Source: Heliomarina sp018223035
Lineage (GTDB): Bacteria; Pseudomonadota; Alphaproteobacteria; Rhodobacterales; Rhodobacteraceae
Direction of reading: 5' to 3'
DNA length: 64,000 nt
Assembly (NCBI GenBank): GCA_018223035.1
Contig: JAAEZD010000003.1
Span: 317,362-381,361, forward strand
This document shows positions 8,305-17,097 of the stretch, piece after piece (the stretch's first letter is position 1; the number at the start of each line of letters is the position of its first letter). Both the position numbers and the translations under genes were made by a program. Under the pieces are notes generated by a model. That model did not search any database. It saw only the letters and a list, made by a program, of their open reading frames with translations, and was not told the origin of the DNA.

Positions 8305-9201
8305 ATGGATGCGCATAGCAAAACTCCGGACTGGTCTTTGATTCAGGCGTTTCTGGCGGTGGCGGATTCCGGATCGCTGTCTGGCGCCGCGCGCGAATTG
8401 GGGCGGAGCCAGCCGACCCTTGGCCGCCAGATACAGCTATTGGAGGAAGACCTCGGCACCCGGCTTTTCGACAGGCATGCGCGGGGACTTCGGCTATCGG
8501 ATGCGGGGGCCGAACTCATGCCGATGGCGCGGCAGATGCGTGACGCGATGAATGCGCTGACCCTGAGCGCCGCCGGTCATGCTGAACGGCTGGAGGGTAC
8601 GGTTCGCATCACCGCAAGCGTTTATGCTTCGCACTTCGTTTTGCCCTCGATCATCGCGGATCTGCGCAGGCACGAGCCGAGCATCGATATCGTTCTGATA
8701 CCCTCCGACCGGGCCGAGAACCTGCTGTTCCGCGAGGCCGATATTGCGGTGCGCATGTACAGACCGACCCAGCTCGACATCATTACGCGCCATGTCGCCG
8801 ATCTCGAGCTGGGTGTCTTTGCCGCCAAGACATACGTCGCCCGAAATGGGCGTCCCGAGCAGGCTGCGGATCTCTTTGATTTCGACGTCATAGGTTACGA
8901 AACGACGGACCTGATACTCCGCGTGATGCGCGAAATGGGCTATGCGGTGACGCGGGAAAGCTTTGCCGTGCGGTGCGACGATCAGGCCGCCTGCTGGCAA
9001 TTGATGCGCGGTGGCTGCGGGATCGGCTTTGGTCAGGCCAAGACTGGGCGGGCCGATCCCTTGCTTGAAGAGCTGCAGCTGGGCATCGAAATCCCGCCGC
9101 TCGAAGTCTGGCTGGCCGCGCATGAGGCCATGCGTCAGACGCCCCGGATTCGTCGCGTTTGGGATATTCTCGCGCAGGGTCTTCAATCTGTCTCCAGCTA
9201 A
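8305..9201 (+). CDS. LysR-family transcriptional regulator
   Basis: The 298-residue protein has an N-terminal winged helix-turn-helix (about residues 5-65; SLSGAARELGRSQPTLGRQ is the recognition segment). A periplasmic-binding-protein-like effector domain (about 90-290) follows. Length and organisation are standard for LysR regulators. It is divergent from an NAD(P)-binding dehydrogenase/epimerase gene, so by the usual LysR arrangement it probably controls that gene and itself through the shared palindrome at 8253-8266. The inducer cannot be read from the sequence. Confidence 0.93.
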   Translation: MDAHSKTPDWSLIQAFLAVADSGSLSGAARELGRSQPTLGRQIQLLEEDLGTRLFDRHARGLRLSDAGAELMPMARQMRDAMNALTLSAAGHAERLEGTVRITASVYASHFVLPSIIADLRRHEPSIDIVLIPSDRAENLLFREADIAVRMYRPTQLDIITRHVADLELGVFAAKTYVARNGRPEQAADLFDFDVIGYETTDLILRVMREMGYAVTRESFAVRCDDQAACWQLMRGGCGIGFGQAKTGRADPLLEELQLGIEIPPLEVWLAAHEAMRQTPRIRRVWDILAQGLQSVSS

Positions 9202-9276
9202 GCCAGCGCCGCAAAGAATGATCCGGAACGGCGCGGGGCGCGTATTCCCCACGAACGCAAAGCAAAGGGGGATGCC

Positions 9277-9675
9277 ATGCCACCTGTAAGACGCTTCAAT
9301 ATCTCACTATTCGCGGCGGCTGCGATTGCAGCTTCTCCCGCCATTGCCGGAAACCAGTCTCGGGTCGAAAGCTATGCCTATGGCGACGGGCTGGTCGAAG
9401 TCGTTGCCGATTTTTCCGAAGACGCGATTTACTGGTGCGGCGCGGCCGAATACGCACGCAACAGCGCGGATGTACCAGGAAACAGCAATATATTCGTCTG
9501 GCAGGGGCCATCGGCCAGCGCTGCGCGGCCGGGCGAAAAATCGGTAAAGTTCGGCTTTGCACCGCCCCCCTCGGGCCAAACCGACAGCCTGACGGGCGAT
9601 GTGGAAACAGTTGGTAATTTCATGTCGATCAACCAGGCCCGGCAAACCTGTAACGAACGTACGGCGAGCGGCTGA
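9277..9675 (+). CDS. Hypothetical secreted protein
   Basis: The 132-residue protein has a signal peptide (about residues 1-24, ending PAIAG) and a small mature domain with two cysteines (WCGAAE and QTCNE), possibly a disulfide pair. The mature sequence starts with a region rich in Tyr, Gly and Asp. I do not recognise a family. AAAGGGGG just upstream supports the ATG at 9277. It lies alone between the lysR gene and leuB. Confidence 0.65.
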   Translation: MPPVRRFNISLFAAAAIAASPAIAGNQSRVESYAYGDGLVEVVADFSEDAIYWCGAAEYARNSADVPGNSNIFVWQGPSASAARPGEKSVKFGFAPPPSGQTDSLTGDVETVGNFMSINQARQTCNERTASG

Positions 9676-9770
9676 ATAAGGCCCCGCCGGGCCAATACGC
9701 CGTCCCGACACATTGACGCCCCCCGGACTCCGCGCTACGCCCACGGCGAAGCATTTTCAGGAGTCCGCAC

Positions 9771-10877
9771 ATGTCCAATCCTTCCCTTTTGATCCTGCCC
9801 GGCGATGGTATCGGCCCCGAGGTCATGGCCGAGGTCAGCCGCATCATCGAGTGGTTCGGCGACAAGCGCGGTCTCAAGTTCGACGTGAGCGAAGATCTTG
9901 TCGGCGGCTGTGCCTATGACAAGCACGGCACGCCGCTTCATGACGACACGATGGCCAAGGCTCAGGAAGTCGATGCGGTGCTGCTTGGCGCGGTCGGTGG
10001 TCCCAAATACGACAACCTCGATTTCAGCGTCAAACCCGAGCGAGGCCTGCTGCGCCTGCGCAAGGAAATGGACCTGTTTTCCAACCTGCGCCCGGCCCAG
10101 TGTTTCGACGCGCTGGCGGATTTCTCCTCGTTGAAGAAAGACGTCGTTGCAGGGCTCGACATCATGATCGTGCGCGAGCTGACCAGCGGTGTTTATTTCG
10201 GCGAGCCGCGCGGCATCTTTAAGGAAGGTAACGAACGGGTCGGCATCAACACCCAGCGCTACACGGAAAGCGAAATTGCACGCGTCGCGCGTTCTGCATT
10301 CGAACTGGCCCGAAAGCGTGACAACAAGGTCTGCTCGATGGAGAAGGCCAACGTGATGGAATCCGGTATCCTGTGGCGCGACGTGGTGAACGAAGTGCAT
10401 CAGGCCGAATACAGCGACGTCGAACTGTCGCACATGTACGCCGATGCCGGTGCCATGCAGCTGACCCGCTGGCCCAAGCAGTTCGACGTGATCGTTACCG
10501 ACAACCTGTTCGGCGACCTGCTGTCCGACCTCGCGGCCATGCTGACCGGTTCGCTTGGCATGCTGCCCTCGGCCAGCCTTGGCGCGCCGATGGAAAACGG
10601 CCGGCCCAAGGCGCTTTACGAACCGGTGCACGGCTCGGCACCCGATATCGCCGGTCAGGGCAAGGCCAATCCGATTGCCTGCATCCTCTCCTTTGCGATG
10701 GCCCTGCGCTATTCCTTCGACAAGGGTGACGAAGCCACACGTCTCGAGAAAGCCGTCGAACAGGTTCTGGCCGATGGCAAGCGGACTGCCGATCTTTTGG
10801 GCGAAGAAGGCGTAACCCCCGTCAGCACAAGCGAAATGGGCGACGCGATCCTTGCCGCATTGGACGCCACACTCTGA
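9771..10877 (+). CDS. leuB: 3-isopropylmalate dehydrogenase
   Basis: Catalyses NAD-dependent oxidative decarboxylation of 3-isopropylmalate, the step after LeuCD in leucine biosynthesis. The 368-residue length is normal. The GDGIGPEV start, the RELTSGVYFGEPRG substrate loop, the metal-binding DNLFGDLLSDLAA motif and the NAD-binding HGSAPDIAGQGKANP motif are all intact. AGGAG precedes the ATG. It lies about 5 kb from leuD with unrelated genes between, so it is separately expressed. Confidence 0.97.
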   Translation: MSNPSLLILPGDGIGPEVMAEVSRIIEWFGDKRGLKFDVSEDLVGGCAYDKHGTPLHDDTMAKAQEVDAVLLGAVGGPKYDNLDFSVKPERGLLRLRKEMDLFSNLRPAQCFDALADFSSLKKDVVAGLDIMIVRELTSGVYFGEPRGIFKEGNERVGINTQRYTESEIARVARSAFELARKRDNKVCSMEKANVMESGILWRDVVNEVHQAEYSDVELSHMYADAGAMQLTRWPKQFDVIVTDNLFGDLLSDLAAMLTGSLGMLPSASLGAPMENGRPKALYEPVHGSAPDIAGQGKANPIACILSFAMALRYSFDKGDEATRLEKAVEQVLADGKRTADLLGEEGVTPVSTSEMGDAILAALDATL

Positions 10878-10884
10878 TCAAATC

Positions 10885-10920
10885 GGGCCGGGCAGCAGCT
10901 AAATGCCCGGTCCAACTTGA
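10885..10920 (+). terminator. Probable terminator after leuB
   Basis: Arms 10885-10894 and 10904-10913 pair over ten bases (one G-T pair) around a nine-base loop. The following T content (AACTTGATTTT) is weaker than in a classic terminator. Confidence 0.55.
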
Positions 10921-10986
10921 TTTTCGGTCGCGATTGCCTGAGATTCCTGCATCAGGGGAGGAATAACAGGACTACAGGAGTCAGCT

Positions 10987-11940
10987 TTGACCTCCCAGAC
11001 ACGCGGCATTCTGCTCGCGTTGATGGCATTCGCTGTTTACGCGTTTCACGATACGATCATTAAGTTTCTCGGCGGCGGCTATTCACCTTTTCAGGTGGTG
11101 TTCTTCACCATGCTCTATTCCTTTCCGCTGGGTACGGTGATGATGATGAGCGACCGCACGCCCGGCACGCTCAGACCCGTACACCCGTGGTGGACGATCA
11201 TACGGGCCATCTCGATGGTCATCGCTTCGGGCGCCTGCTTTTACGCTTTCTCGGTGCTGCCACTGGCGGACACCTATGCGATTCTCTTCGCGACACCGAT
11301 CCTGATCACCCTGCTGGCAATTCCGATCCTTGGAGAGCAAGTGCGGCTGCGTCGGGGGCTGGCCATCTTCGTCGGTCTGGTCGGCGTCGTGATCGTGCTC
11401 CAGCCGGGACAGTCCCCGCTCACGCTCGGCCATGGTGCGGCGCTGTTGGCCTCGGTCTGTGCAGCGTTGGTGGCGACGATCGTGCGCAAGATCGGCCGTG
11501 AGGAACGCAGCGTCGTCATGCTGATCTACCCCTGGATTGCGACCCTTGTCGTGATGGGGGCGGCTATGCCTTTCGTTTATAACCCGATGGAGGGTATCGA
11601 CATGGGGATGAACGCGGGTATTGCCGTTCTGGCCTTTATCGCGTTGCTTTTGATAATCGAGGCCTACAAGCGTGCCGAGGCGGCCCTCATCGCGCCGATG
11701 CAGTATTCCCAAATGCTCTGGGCGATATTCTACGGCTGGCTTTTCTTCGACGAATGGCCGGGGCAGACGACATTTATTGGCGTGGCGCTGATCATCGCTT
11801 CGGGCCTCTATATCGTCTTCCGGGAAGCCAGTAGCGATGCCTCTGAAAACACGCCTGTCCTGCGGTCGAGATCGCGCCCGGGTGTCTCGGGCTCACCGGG
11901 GGTCGGTACCGCATTACGTACGCTCAGATTGATACGCTGA
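10987..11940 (+). CDS. DMT-superfamily (EamA) transporter
   Basis: The 317-residue integral membrane protein has ten predicted helices arranged as two EamA repeats (first repeat about 5-140, second about 150-285), the drug/metabolite transporter architecture. Members export amino acids, nucleosides or other metabolites; the substrate cannot be inferred. The start appears to be TTG with AGGAGT seven bases upstream. The C-terminal tail (about residues 285-317) is hydrophilic and Ser/Arg-rich, and slightly longer than usual. tRNA-Pro begins 57 bases downstream. Confidence 0.88.
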   Translation: MTSQTRGILLALMAFAVYAFHDTIIKFLGGGYSPFQVVFFTMLYSFPLGTVMMMSDRTPGTLRPVHPWWTIIRAISMVIASGACFYAFSVLPLADTYAILFATPILITLLAIPILGEQVRLRRGLAIFVGLVGVVIVLQPGQSPLTLGHGAALLASVCAALVATIVRKIGREERSVVMLIYPWIATLVVMGAAMPFVYNPMEGIDMGMNAGIAVLAFIALLLIIEAYKRAEAALIAPMQYSQMLWAIFYGWLFFDEWPGQTTFIGVALIIASGLYIVFREASSDASENTPVLRSRSRPGVSGSPGVGTALRTLRLIR

Positions 11941-11996
11941 ATCTGCAGACCCCTATTGCCAAAGCGCGCGGATCGCTGTAACCCGCGCGCTACGGT

Positions 11997-12073
11997 CGGA
12001 GTGTAGCTCAGCCTGGTAGAGCACTGTCTTCGGGAGGCAGGGGCCGGAGGTTCGAATCCTCTCACTCCGACCA
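11997..12073 (+). tRNA. tRNA-Pro (anticodon CGG)
   Basis: The 77-base gene folds as a complete cloverleaf. The acceptor arm is CGGAGTG/CACTCCG, the D arm is GCTC...GAGC, and the anticodon stem is CTGTC/GGCAG with loop TTCGGGA (anticodon CGG). There is a five-base variable loop and a T arm with TTCGAAT, and the CCA is encoded. It reads proline codon CCG. Confidence 0.97.
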
Positions 12074-12755
12074 GAACTTCAAGGTAAATTGTAGCTAACT
12101 TTGCTTTGCAGATTTCCCCGTTTCTGTGAGGGATCACAGTTACATCGATTCCAGTAACCTTATCTGTGACGCTTTGAATCTGTGGAAAGTCTGACGCGCA
12201 AGGTCCATTTGGAAACCGCCTTCGTGTGGACCGCTGTTTGGCAGTGAAACGGCAAATGTGACTCTCGGAAAGCTTCATCTGGCTTCGGACCAGATCGGTG
12301 CGAGCACGGCGACGAGAGGGTTCACAAGTTGTGCCGGGCAGCATTCGACAAGATCGACTTCTGCAACGTCCACGCCGAAACCGCTCGGCGAAGCAACTCT
12401 TGAGGCGCTTACTCCTGAAGACGCGACTGGGACTGTGTTACGGGGCCAGATGACCGTCTTGAGAGGCTTGTTTTAGCCGACTTTGAAAGGGATCGCGACC
12501 ATAGCCCGCTGCGTTTCAGCCGGAATCACATCCATATGTCGACGAGGTCTGTGGCGGCGCCCGATGGGCGCTGAAGGATTCAGCTTTCTCGATGGTGCAT
12601 CTTAAAATAGTGCGGTTTGAACGGCCTGTAACCTCAGAGCAACAGTGTAGACAGCAAAGTCGTTAAGACGCTGCGCAGGGGGGGTCTATCTTGTGCGGCG
12701 AGGCGCGGATGAATAAGACAACGAAAGGTTGTTTGATCGTGATGCGGACCGTTAG
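12074..12755. other. Gene-poor region after tRNA-Pro
   Basis: For 680 bases no reading frame looks coding; a 72-codon frame at 12258-12476 lacks family resemblance. The stretch contains the dyad CTGTGA-GGGA-TCACAG (12124-12139). Right after that come arms GTTAC and GTAAC (starting at 12138 and ending near 12157). Lying directly 3' of a tRNA gene, it could be a decayed integration site, but no repeated tRNA 3' end was seen in the window. Confidence 0.5.
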
Positions 12756-14831
12756 TTGATAGACGAAACCTATACTAGAAAATATAGTTCTTCCGCCGAC
12801 CGAAGGGCCGCTGCAGCGCTCGTGATCATCGTCATGGTCCTGCTTTTGCTGGGTGGCCGTCACTTCGAAAAACTAAGCAATCACAGTTATCTTCAGGACC
12901 TCAGGCTTTCAGAGACTCTCGAACTGATCGAAATTCGGGAAAAGCTTGAACTGTATATCTTTGGGCATCTCCTTCAGGTTGAGAAACTAGCGTCCTTCAT
13001 CAAAAGCAATCCGGACATGACGCAGGAAGAATTCGCGGTCGTCGCAGCACGATTGCAAGAGTCTATGCCTGACATAATCAATTTCGAAGCAGCACAGGGC
13101 CTGACGGTTAGCCATGTCTATCCATATGCCGAAAACAAACACCTGATCGGGCTCAATTTCGCAGAATATCCAACGCTCCTGGAATATGCAGATCGGGTCA
13201 GTGCAAAAAAATCCGCTCTCTTGACCGGACCTGTCAAAGCGCCTTCTGGTGAGTATCTTATGTTCTTCAAGACGCCGATTTTCCTTCCATCTTCCGATGG
13301 CGGAGCGACAGAAGAATTCTGGGGTTTTGCAACCGTCGTCGTACGGCTGGATGACATGTTGGGGCAAACCGGCTTTCGGGAACTGGCAGAAACCGTCGAT
13401 TACGTAATTCTGTCCGAGAACGACGACCTTTCCGAACCACAAGTGGTTGCCGGAAACCCCGGCGTTCAGGGAAGGGATCCCGTCCGCCTGGATGTCGATT
13501 TTCCCAACGGAGCTTGGGAGGTTCAGACAACTCCGAAAGGGGGGTGGCCTGAAACGGCTCCGACACTTGTCCGCGATCGATTGATACTTTTGATGATAAG
13601 CCTCGTCTGTCTGTCGATACTTGGCTACATCCTTTACATTTCGAGAGCGAACCGTCTTGCCCGCGCGCGGCTGGCCGGCGCGATCAATGCAATGGATGAT
13701 GGTTTCGCCCAATTCGATTCCGAACAACGTTTGGTGAAATACAATAAGAGATACGCAAGCTTCCTGAGCGGCGTATCAGACATCCTGCGCCCCGGCGTGA
13801 CCCTCACTGAACTTCTCGCAGAAGGCTTGAAACGGGGCAATTTCGTTGATGCTTTTGGCCAGGAAGAGGCCTGGTACAAGGAGCGTAAAAAAGAGATCGA
13901 TAGCGCGCAGGCGAAAAAGGAAATGCGGTTTTCGAACGGATTGACCGTGCATGCCGCGATCCACAAGACATCCGATGGCGGCAGCGTCGTGATCCTCAGC
14001 GATGTGACACAGCTCAAAAATGCCCTGGAACGATCACAGGCCGCGAGCGAGGCGAAATCCCAGTTCATTAGCGTCTTGTCCCACGAATTGCGCACGCCAC
14101 TGACCGTGGTGCTTGGGCTGGCCAAACTGACACATGAAATAGAACGCCAGCCTGCCTATGTCGCGCTTGAAACCGCGCTTCACAAGGACCCGGTTGATGT
14201 TGAAGATTGCCTCAAGGCCATGCGCGGGCTGGCGGATCACATCAAGTCGGTGACAGGCAAGCAGACGAACTCGGCTAGCTACCTGCTGGAATTGATCAAC
14301 GAGATGCTCGATTTCTCCAAGATCGAATCCGGTAATCCGGATATCGACATGACGGAATGTGAAATCGGCGATCTCGTGACCACGGTTGAACAGCAGATGC
14401 GCCGCCTCATTGAAGACAAGCATCTGGCTTTTGTCGTTGAATATGAGGACGGCAAAGTGCTTGCAGACTGCAAGCGAACCAGACAGATCCTGACCAATCT
14501 GCTGGGAAATGCGGTGAAATTCACGGAACGCGGATTTATTGCGCTGACCGTGACCCACAAAGAGGGCGAAGTCCATTTCAACGTCGAAGATTCCGGGCCG
14601 GGGATCGAAGAAGCCGACCGGCAGCGCATCTTCGAACCATTCGAGCAGGTAGATTCCTCTCTCACACGTTCGAAAACGGGCACCGGGCTTGGTCTGGCGA
14701 TTTCCCGCAAGCTTGCGCGCGCTCAATCCGGCGATCTGCTTGTGGAAAGCACACCGGGGAAGGGCAGCCTCTTTACCCTTGTTCTTAAGGCCGTCGAAAT
14801 CCGCGAAGAACAGGCAAGCCTGTCGGCCTAG
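12756..14831 (+). CDS. CHASE-PAS hybrid-lacking sensor histidine kinase
   Basis: The 691-residue membrane sensor has a first transmembrane helix at about residues 20-37 and a periplasmic CHASE domain (about 60-250, with the VYPYAENKHLIGLNF signature). A second helix (about 268-292) follows, then a cytoplasmic PAS-like domain (about 300-415). The HisKA domain has the phosphoacceptor His443 in SHELRTPL, and the HATPase domain has Asn585 in GNAVKF, DSGPGI and GTGLGLAIS. About 60 extra residues separate the H box from the end of the dimerisation helix (EMLDFSKIESG). There is no receiver domain, and no response regulator gene is adjacent, so it is an orphan kinase. The likely start is TTG, without a strong ribosome site; the true start could be slightly downstream. 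Confidence 0.88.
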   Translation: MIDETYTRKYSSSADRRAAAALVIIVMVLLLLGGRHFEKLSNHSYLQDLRLSETLELIEIREKLELYIFGHLLQVEKLASFIKSNPDMTQEEFAVVAARLQESMPDIINFEAAQGLTVSHVYPYAENKHLIGLNFAEYPTLLEYADRVSAKKSALLTGPVKAPSGEYLMFFKTPIFLPSSDGGATEEFWGFATVVVRLDDMLGQTGFRELAETVDYVILSENDDLSEPQVVAGNPGVQGRDPVRLDVDFPNGAWEVQTTPKGGWPETAPTLVRDRLILLMISLVCLSILGYILYISRANRLARARLAGAINAMDDGFAQFDSEQRLVKYNKRYASFLSGVSDILRPGVTLTELLAEGLKRGNFVDAFGQEEAWYKERKKEIDSAQAKKEMRFSNGLTVHAAIHKTSDGGSVVILSDVTQLKNALERSQAASEAKSQFISVLSHELRTPLTVVLGLAKLTHEIERQPAYVALETALHKDPVDVEDCLKAMRGLADHIKSVTGKQTNSASYLLELINEMLDFSKIESGNPDIDMTECEIGDLVTTVEQQMRRLIEDKHLAFVVEYEDGKVLADCKRTRQILTNLLGNAVKFTERGFIALTVTHKEGEVHFNVEDSGPGIEEADRQRIFEPFEQVDSSLTRSKTGTGLGLAISRKLARAQSGDLLVESTPGKGSLFTLVLKAVEIREEQASLSA

Positions 14832-14915
14832 GCGCTGGCTGCCACGGCCAGCGCGCCGAGCTTGGGCCTGCCAGCTCTACACGATGAGGACTTGTTCAAG
14901 CGGACGCAAAGAGCA

Positions 14916-15386
14916 TCACGGTTTCACGTAAGTATATCCCATCTGTTGCAGGCGAGAGAGCTCGGCCACCCCGGACGGCACGATGTCGGTATCCCAGACA
15001 TCGTAAAGGTCCTTTTCATAATCGATATTCCGCCCCTTGAGCGTATTCGCACAGACCAGGAACTTGACTCCCTGTCCTTTCAGGCTCGCGACAGCTCCTT
15101 GAAGGTCGGTGTCTTTCATCGCCTCGGACAACATGCCGAGACCGTTGCCATGCATGACCACGGCGGCTTCCAGATGTTCCGCTCCGACGGCGTTGATGTG
15201 GTTCTGCAGGTTCTGCAGGCCACTCTTGTAGGCCTTGTTGCCCTCACCGCCATTCCCGTTGAAATGGTAGACGACTTTCTGGTCGCCGAAATATTCCGCT
15301 GCATCGACCGACTGCGCCTGTGTCATAGCGGGTGACACAACGGCAGCGCATGCTGCGATCATCGCGGCCTTCATAAACGTCTTCAT
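14916..15386 (-). CDS. DsrE-family periplasmic protein of the sox cluster
   Basis: The 156-residue protein has a signal peptide (about residues 1-24) and a DsrE/DsrF-like domain with a single conserved cysteine in FLVCANTL. DsrE-family proteins carry sulfur as cysteine persulfide. A periplasmic version encoded at the end of the sox operon is plausibly a sulfur carrier or sulfane-handling accessory protein. I chose the ATG at 15386 because GGGAGGAG lies seven bases upstream and a signal peptide follows at once; a longer frame upstream has neither. It is the last gene of the minus-strand sox unit. Confidence 0.82.
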   Translation of the reverse strand: MKTFMKAAMIAACAAVVSPAMTQAQSVDAAEYFGDQKVVYHFNGNGGEGNKAYKSGLQNLQNHINAVGAEHLEAAVVMHGNGLGMLSEAMKDTDLQGAVASLKGQGVKFLVCANTLKGRNIDYEKDLYDVWDTDIVPSGVAELSRLQQMGYTYVKP

Positions 15387-15432
15387 CGGTTCTCCTCCCT
15401 TATTTCGCAGGGCTTCCACTCCCCGCTCTTTG

Positions 15433-15858
15433 TCACTGGCCGGTGGCTTCGGTGACAATCTCCTCAAGCATCGCCTCAACCTTCTTCATCGGGCCATCGG
15501 GATAGCTGCGATACCCCACTGTCACGCCATCAGCCGTTTCGGCCACGAAGATATTGTAGGGGCAATGGACGATATTCATCGGGTCGGCTTCCATCACTTC
15601 GCGAGACACCACGGCAGAGCAGAACAGGAAAACATCGGCTGCCTTGAAAATCTCGATGTCACTGCCGACATCCGCACCGGTACGGTTCAGCATCTCGCCG
15701 ACATGGCTGACGTAGTCGACCACCAGACCCTTGCCTACAATCGCGCTTTCAACGGCAAAGGTTGCGTCGTCAAAACTGCCGTCGAAAGGCGTGGTAACTG
15801 CGTCCTGCGCGACAACAGGCGCCGCGCAAAGCGTCAGGAGTGCGATCAGGTGTTTCAT
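15433..15858 (-). CDS. DUF302-domain exported protein
   Basis: The 141-residue protein has a signal peptide (about 1-17, ending VVAQ) and a DUF302 domain. The family is recognised from the pattern SAVVSREVMEADPMNIVHCPYNI, split here around the conserved cysteine, followed by GYRSYP. Its biochemical role is not known, though DUF302 proteins recur next to sulfur-oxidation genes. It lies between soxD (93 bases upstream) and the DsrE gene (46 bases downstream) in one transcription direction and is probably part of the sox operon. C-terminal residues form an amphipathic helix (MKKVEAMLEEIV). Confidence 0.8.
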   Translation of the reverse strand: MKHLIALLTLCAAPVVAQDAVTTPFDGSFDDATFAVESAIVGKGLVVDYVSHVGEMLNRTGADVGSDIEIFKAADVFLFCSAVVSREVMEADPMNIVHCPYNIFVAETADGVTVGYRSYPDGPMKKVEAMLEEIVTEATGQ

Positions 15859-15951
15859 GCAATGTCCTCCAAGCTGAACCTCCCAGTGAGCTTCGTGTAA
15901 GTGATGGCCGGGAGGCGGGCCACCGCGCTTAGATAGACGCCAAAGCCGTCG

Positions 15952-17097
15952 TCATTCTCCGTGCTGCTGAAGGTAAGCGAGCAGCGCCGCCACGTCTGCT
16001 TCTTTCTTGAGCCCGGCAAAAGACATTTTCGTACCCTTCATGAAAGCTCTTGGTTTGGCGAGAAATTCAACCAGTGCAGCCTCGTCCCAGACGCGACCTT
16101 CGTCATGCGCATCCTGAAATCCCTTGGAGTACCGGAAGTCTTCGGCAGATCCCATCACCCTGCCAAAGATGCCGTTAAGCTGTGGGCCGGACTTGTTCTT
16201 GGCATCTGCTCCGATATCATGGCAGGCCTTGCATTTCCGGAAGACCTTTTCGCCCGCAGCGATCAGTGCGGGATCGACGCTTGCTGTCTCCGTTTTTGCC
16301 TCGACCTCTGCCGGTGCTTTATCGGCTGCCGCTTCCTCTGCCTTGGCTTCCACCTCTGTTTCCACGCCGGGCGTCACGTCAAGGTTCGACGCTTGCATGG
16401 TGATCTTTACCTCGTCCTTGCAGTTTTCCATGCAGGGTTCGCCGGTCCATTTCGCATATTCCGTCTCGGGCCGGTCGTCGATCACGAACCCGTCGGCATT
16501 GGGCATCTCGACTTCAAGGAAGTTGTCCTTCGTCAGAACAAAGTCGTCTTCTACGAGGTAGTTTGAATAGAGGATATAGGCGACGATCGCGTAGACATCG
16601 TCGTTGGAAAGCGTCTGGGCGTTCCCATAAGGCATTGAGCGGTGGACATAGTCCCATGCCGTCGAGAGGTAGGGCCAGTAACTGCCCACCGTCTTGACCG
16701 GGTCGTCATCCGCCAGTGTCCCTTCACCCCCGGCCAGCTCGGGCCAGTTGTCGATACCTTCGGCAAATTCGCCGTGGCACACAGCGCAATTTTCGGAAAA
16801 CAGCACTTCGCCATCTTCGACCGAGCCCGACCCTTCGGGCAGGCCACTGCCATCCGGATGCACGTCGACATTCCAGGCCGCCAGTTCCTCGGGCAGTGCG
16901 GGCCGCCCAAGGCCAAGTCGCGTTCCGGTTGCTTCGTCTGCGCGTGCGGCTGAGATGAACCAGCCGCTCGTCCCTTCCCGGGAAGCTGCCGCTCCCGCGC
17001 CATTCATATGCACATCCGAAGCGCCAAGGTAGGCCATACCAAGCAGGCCGATGGTCCCCAGCCCAACGGCCACGCCAAAATCAGGAAACTTCGACAT
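15952..17097 (-). CDS. soxD: SoxD, dihaem cytochrome c of sulfane dehydrogenase
   Basis: SoxD accepts electrons from the molybdenum subunit SoxC in the sulfane dehydrogenase Sox(CD), which oxidises the SoxY-bound sulfane sulfur in the periplasm. The 381-residue protein has two haem c sites, CAVCH at 104-108 and CKACH at 289-293. The second has a probable Met ligand in GTKMSFAG. An Ala/Glu-rich linker (about residues 230-275) separates the two haem domains. The N-terminus carries a hydrophobic export segment. The start overlaps the end of soxC by 17 bases, consistent with translational coupling. Confidence 0.95.
   Translation of the reverse strand: MSKFPDFGVAVGLGTIGLLGMAYLGASDVHMNGAGAAASREGTSGWFISAARADEATGTRLGLGRPALPEELAAWNVDVHPDGSGLPEGSGSVEDGEVLFSENCAVCHGEFAEGIDNWPELAGGEGTLADDDPVKTVGSYWPYLSTAWDYVHRSMPYGNAQTLSNDDVYAIVAYILYSNYLVEDDFVLTKDNFLEVEMPNADGFVIDDRPETEYAKWTGEPCMENCKDEVKITMQASNLDVTPGVETEVEAKAEEAAADKAPAEVEAKTETASVDPALIAAGEKVFRKCKACHDIGADAKNKSGPQLNGIFGRVMGSAEDFRYSKGFQDAHDEGRVWDEAALVEFLAKPRAFMKGTKMSFAGLKKEADVAALLAYLQQHGE

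Noticed and set aside
11964..11990. GCGCGCGG/CCGCGCGC hairpin before tRNA-Pro
   Set aside because: It has an eight-base stem but no T run; it may only reflect local GC content or be part of tRNA precursor structure.
11808..12344. A minus-strand frame containing a GVRGFEPP...LSYTP stretch
   Set aside because: That peptide pattern is the well-known false translation of tRNA genes on the opposite strand; the frame covers tRNA-Pro(CGG).
12258..12476. A 72-codon frame in the gene-poor region after tRNA-Pro
   Set aside because: No family resemblance, no good ribosome site, and it sits in a stretch with no other coding signal.
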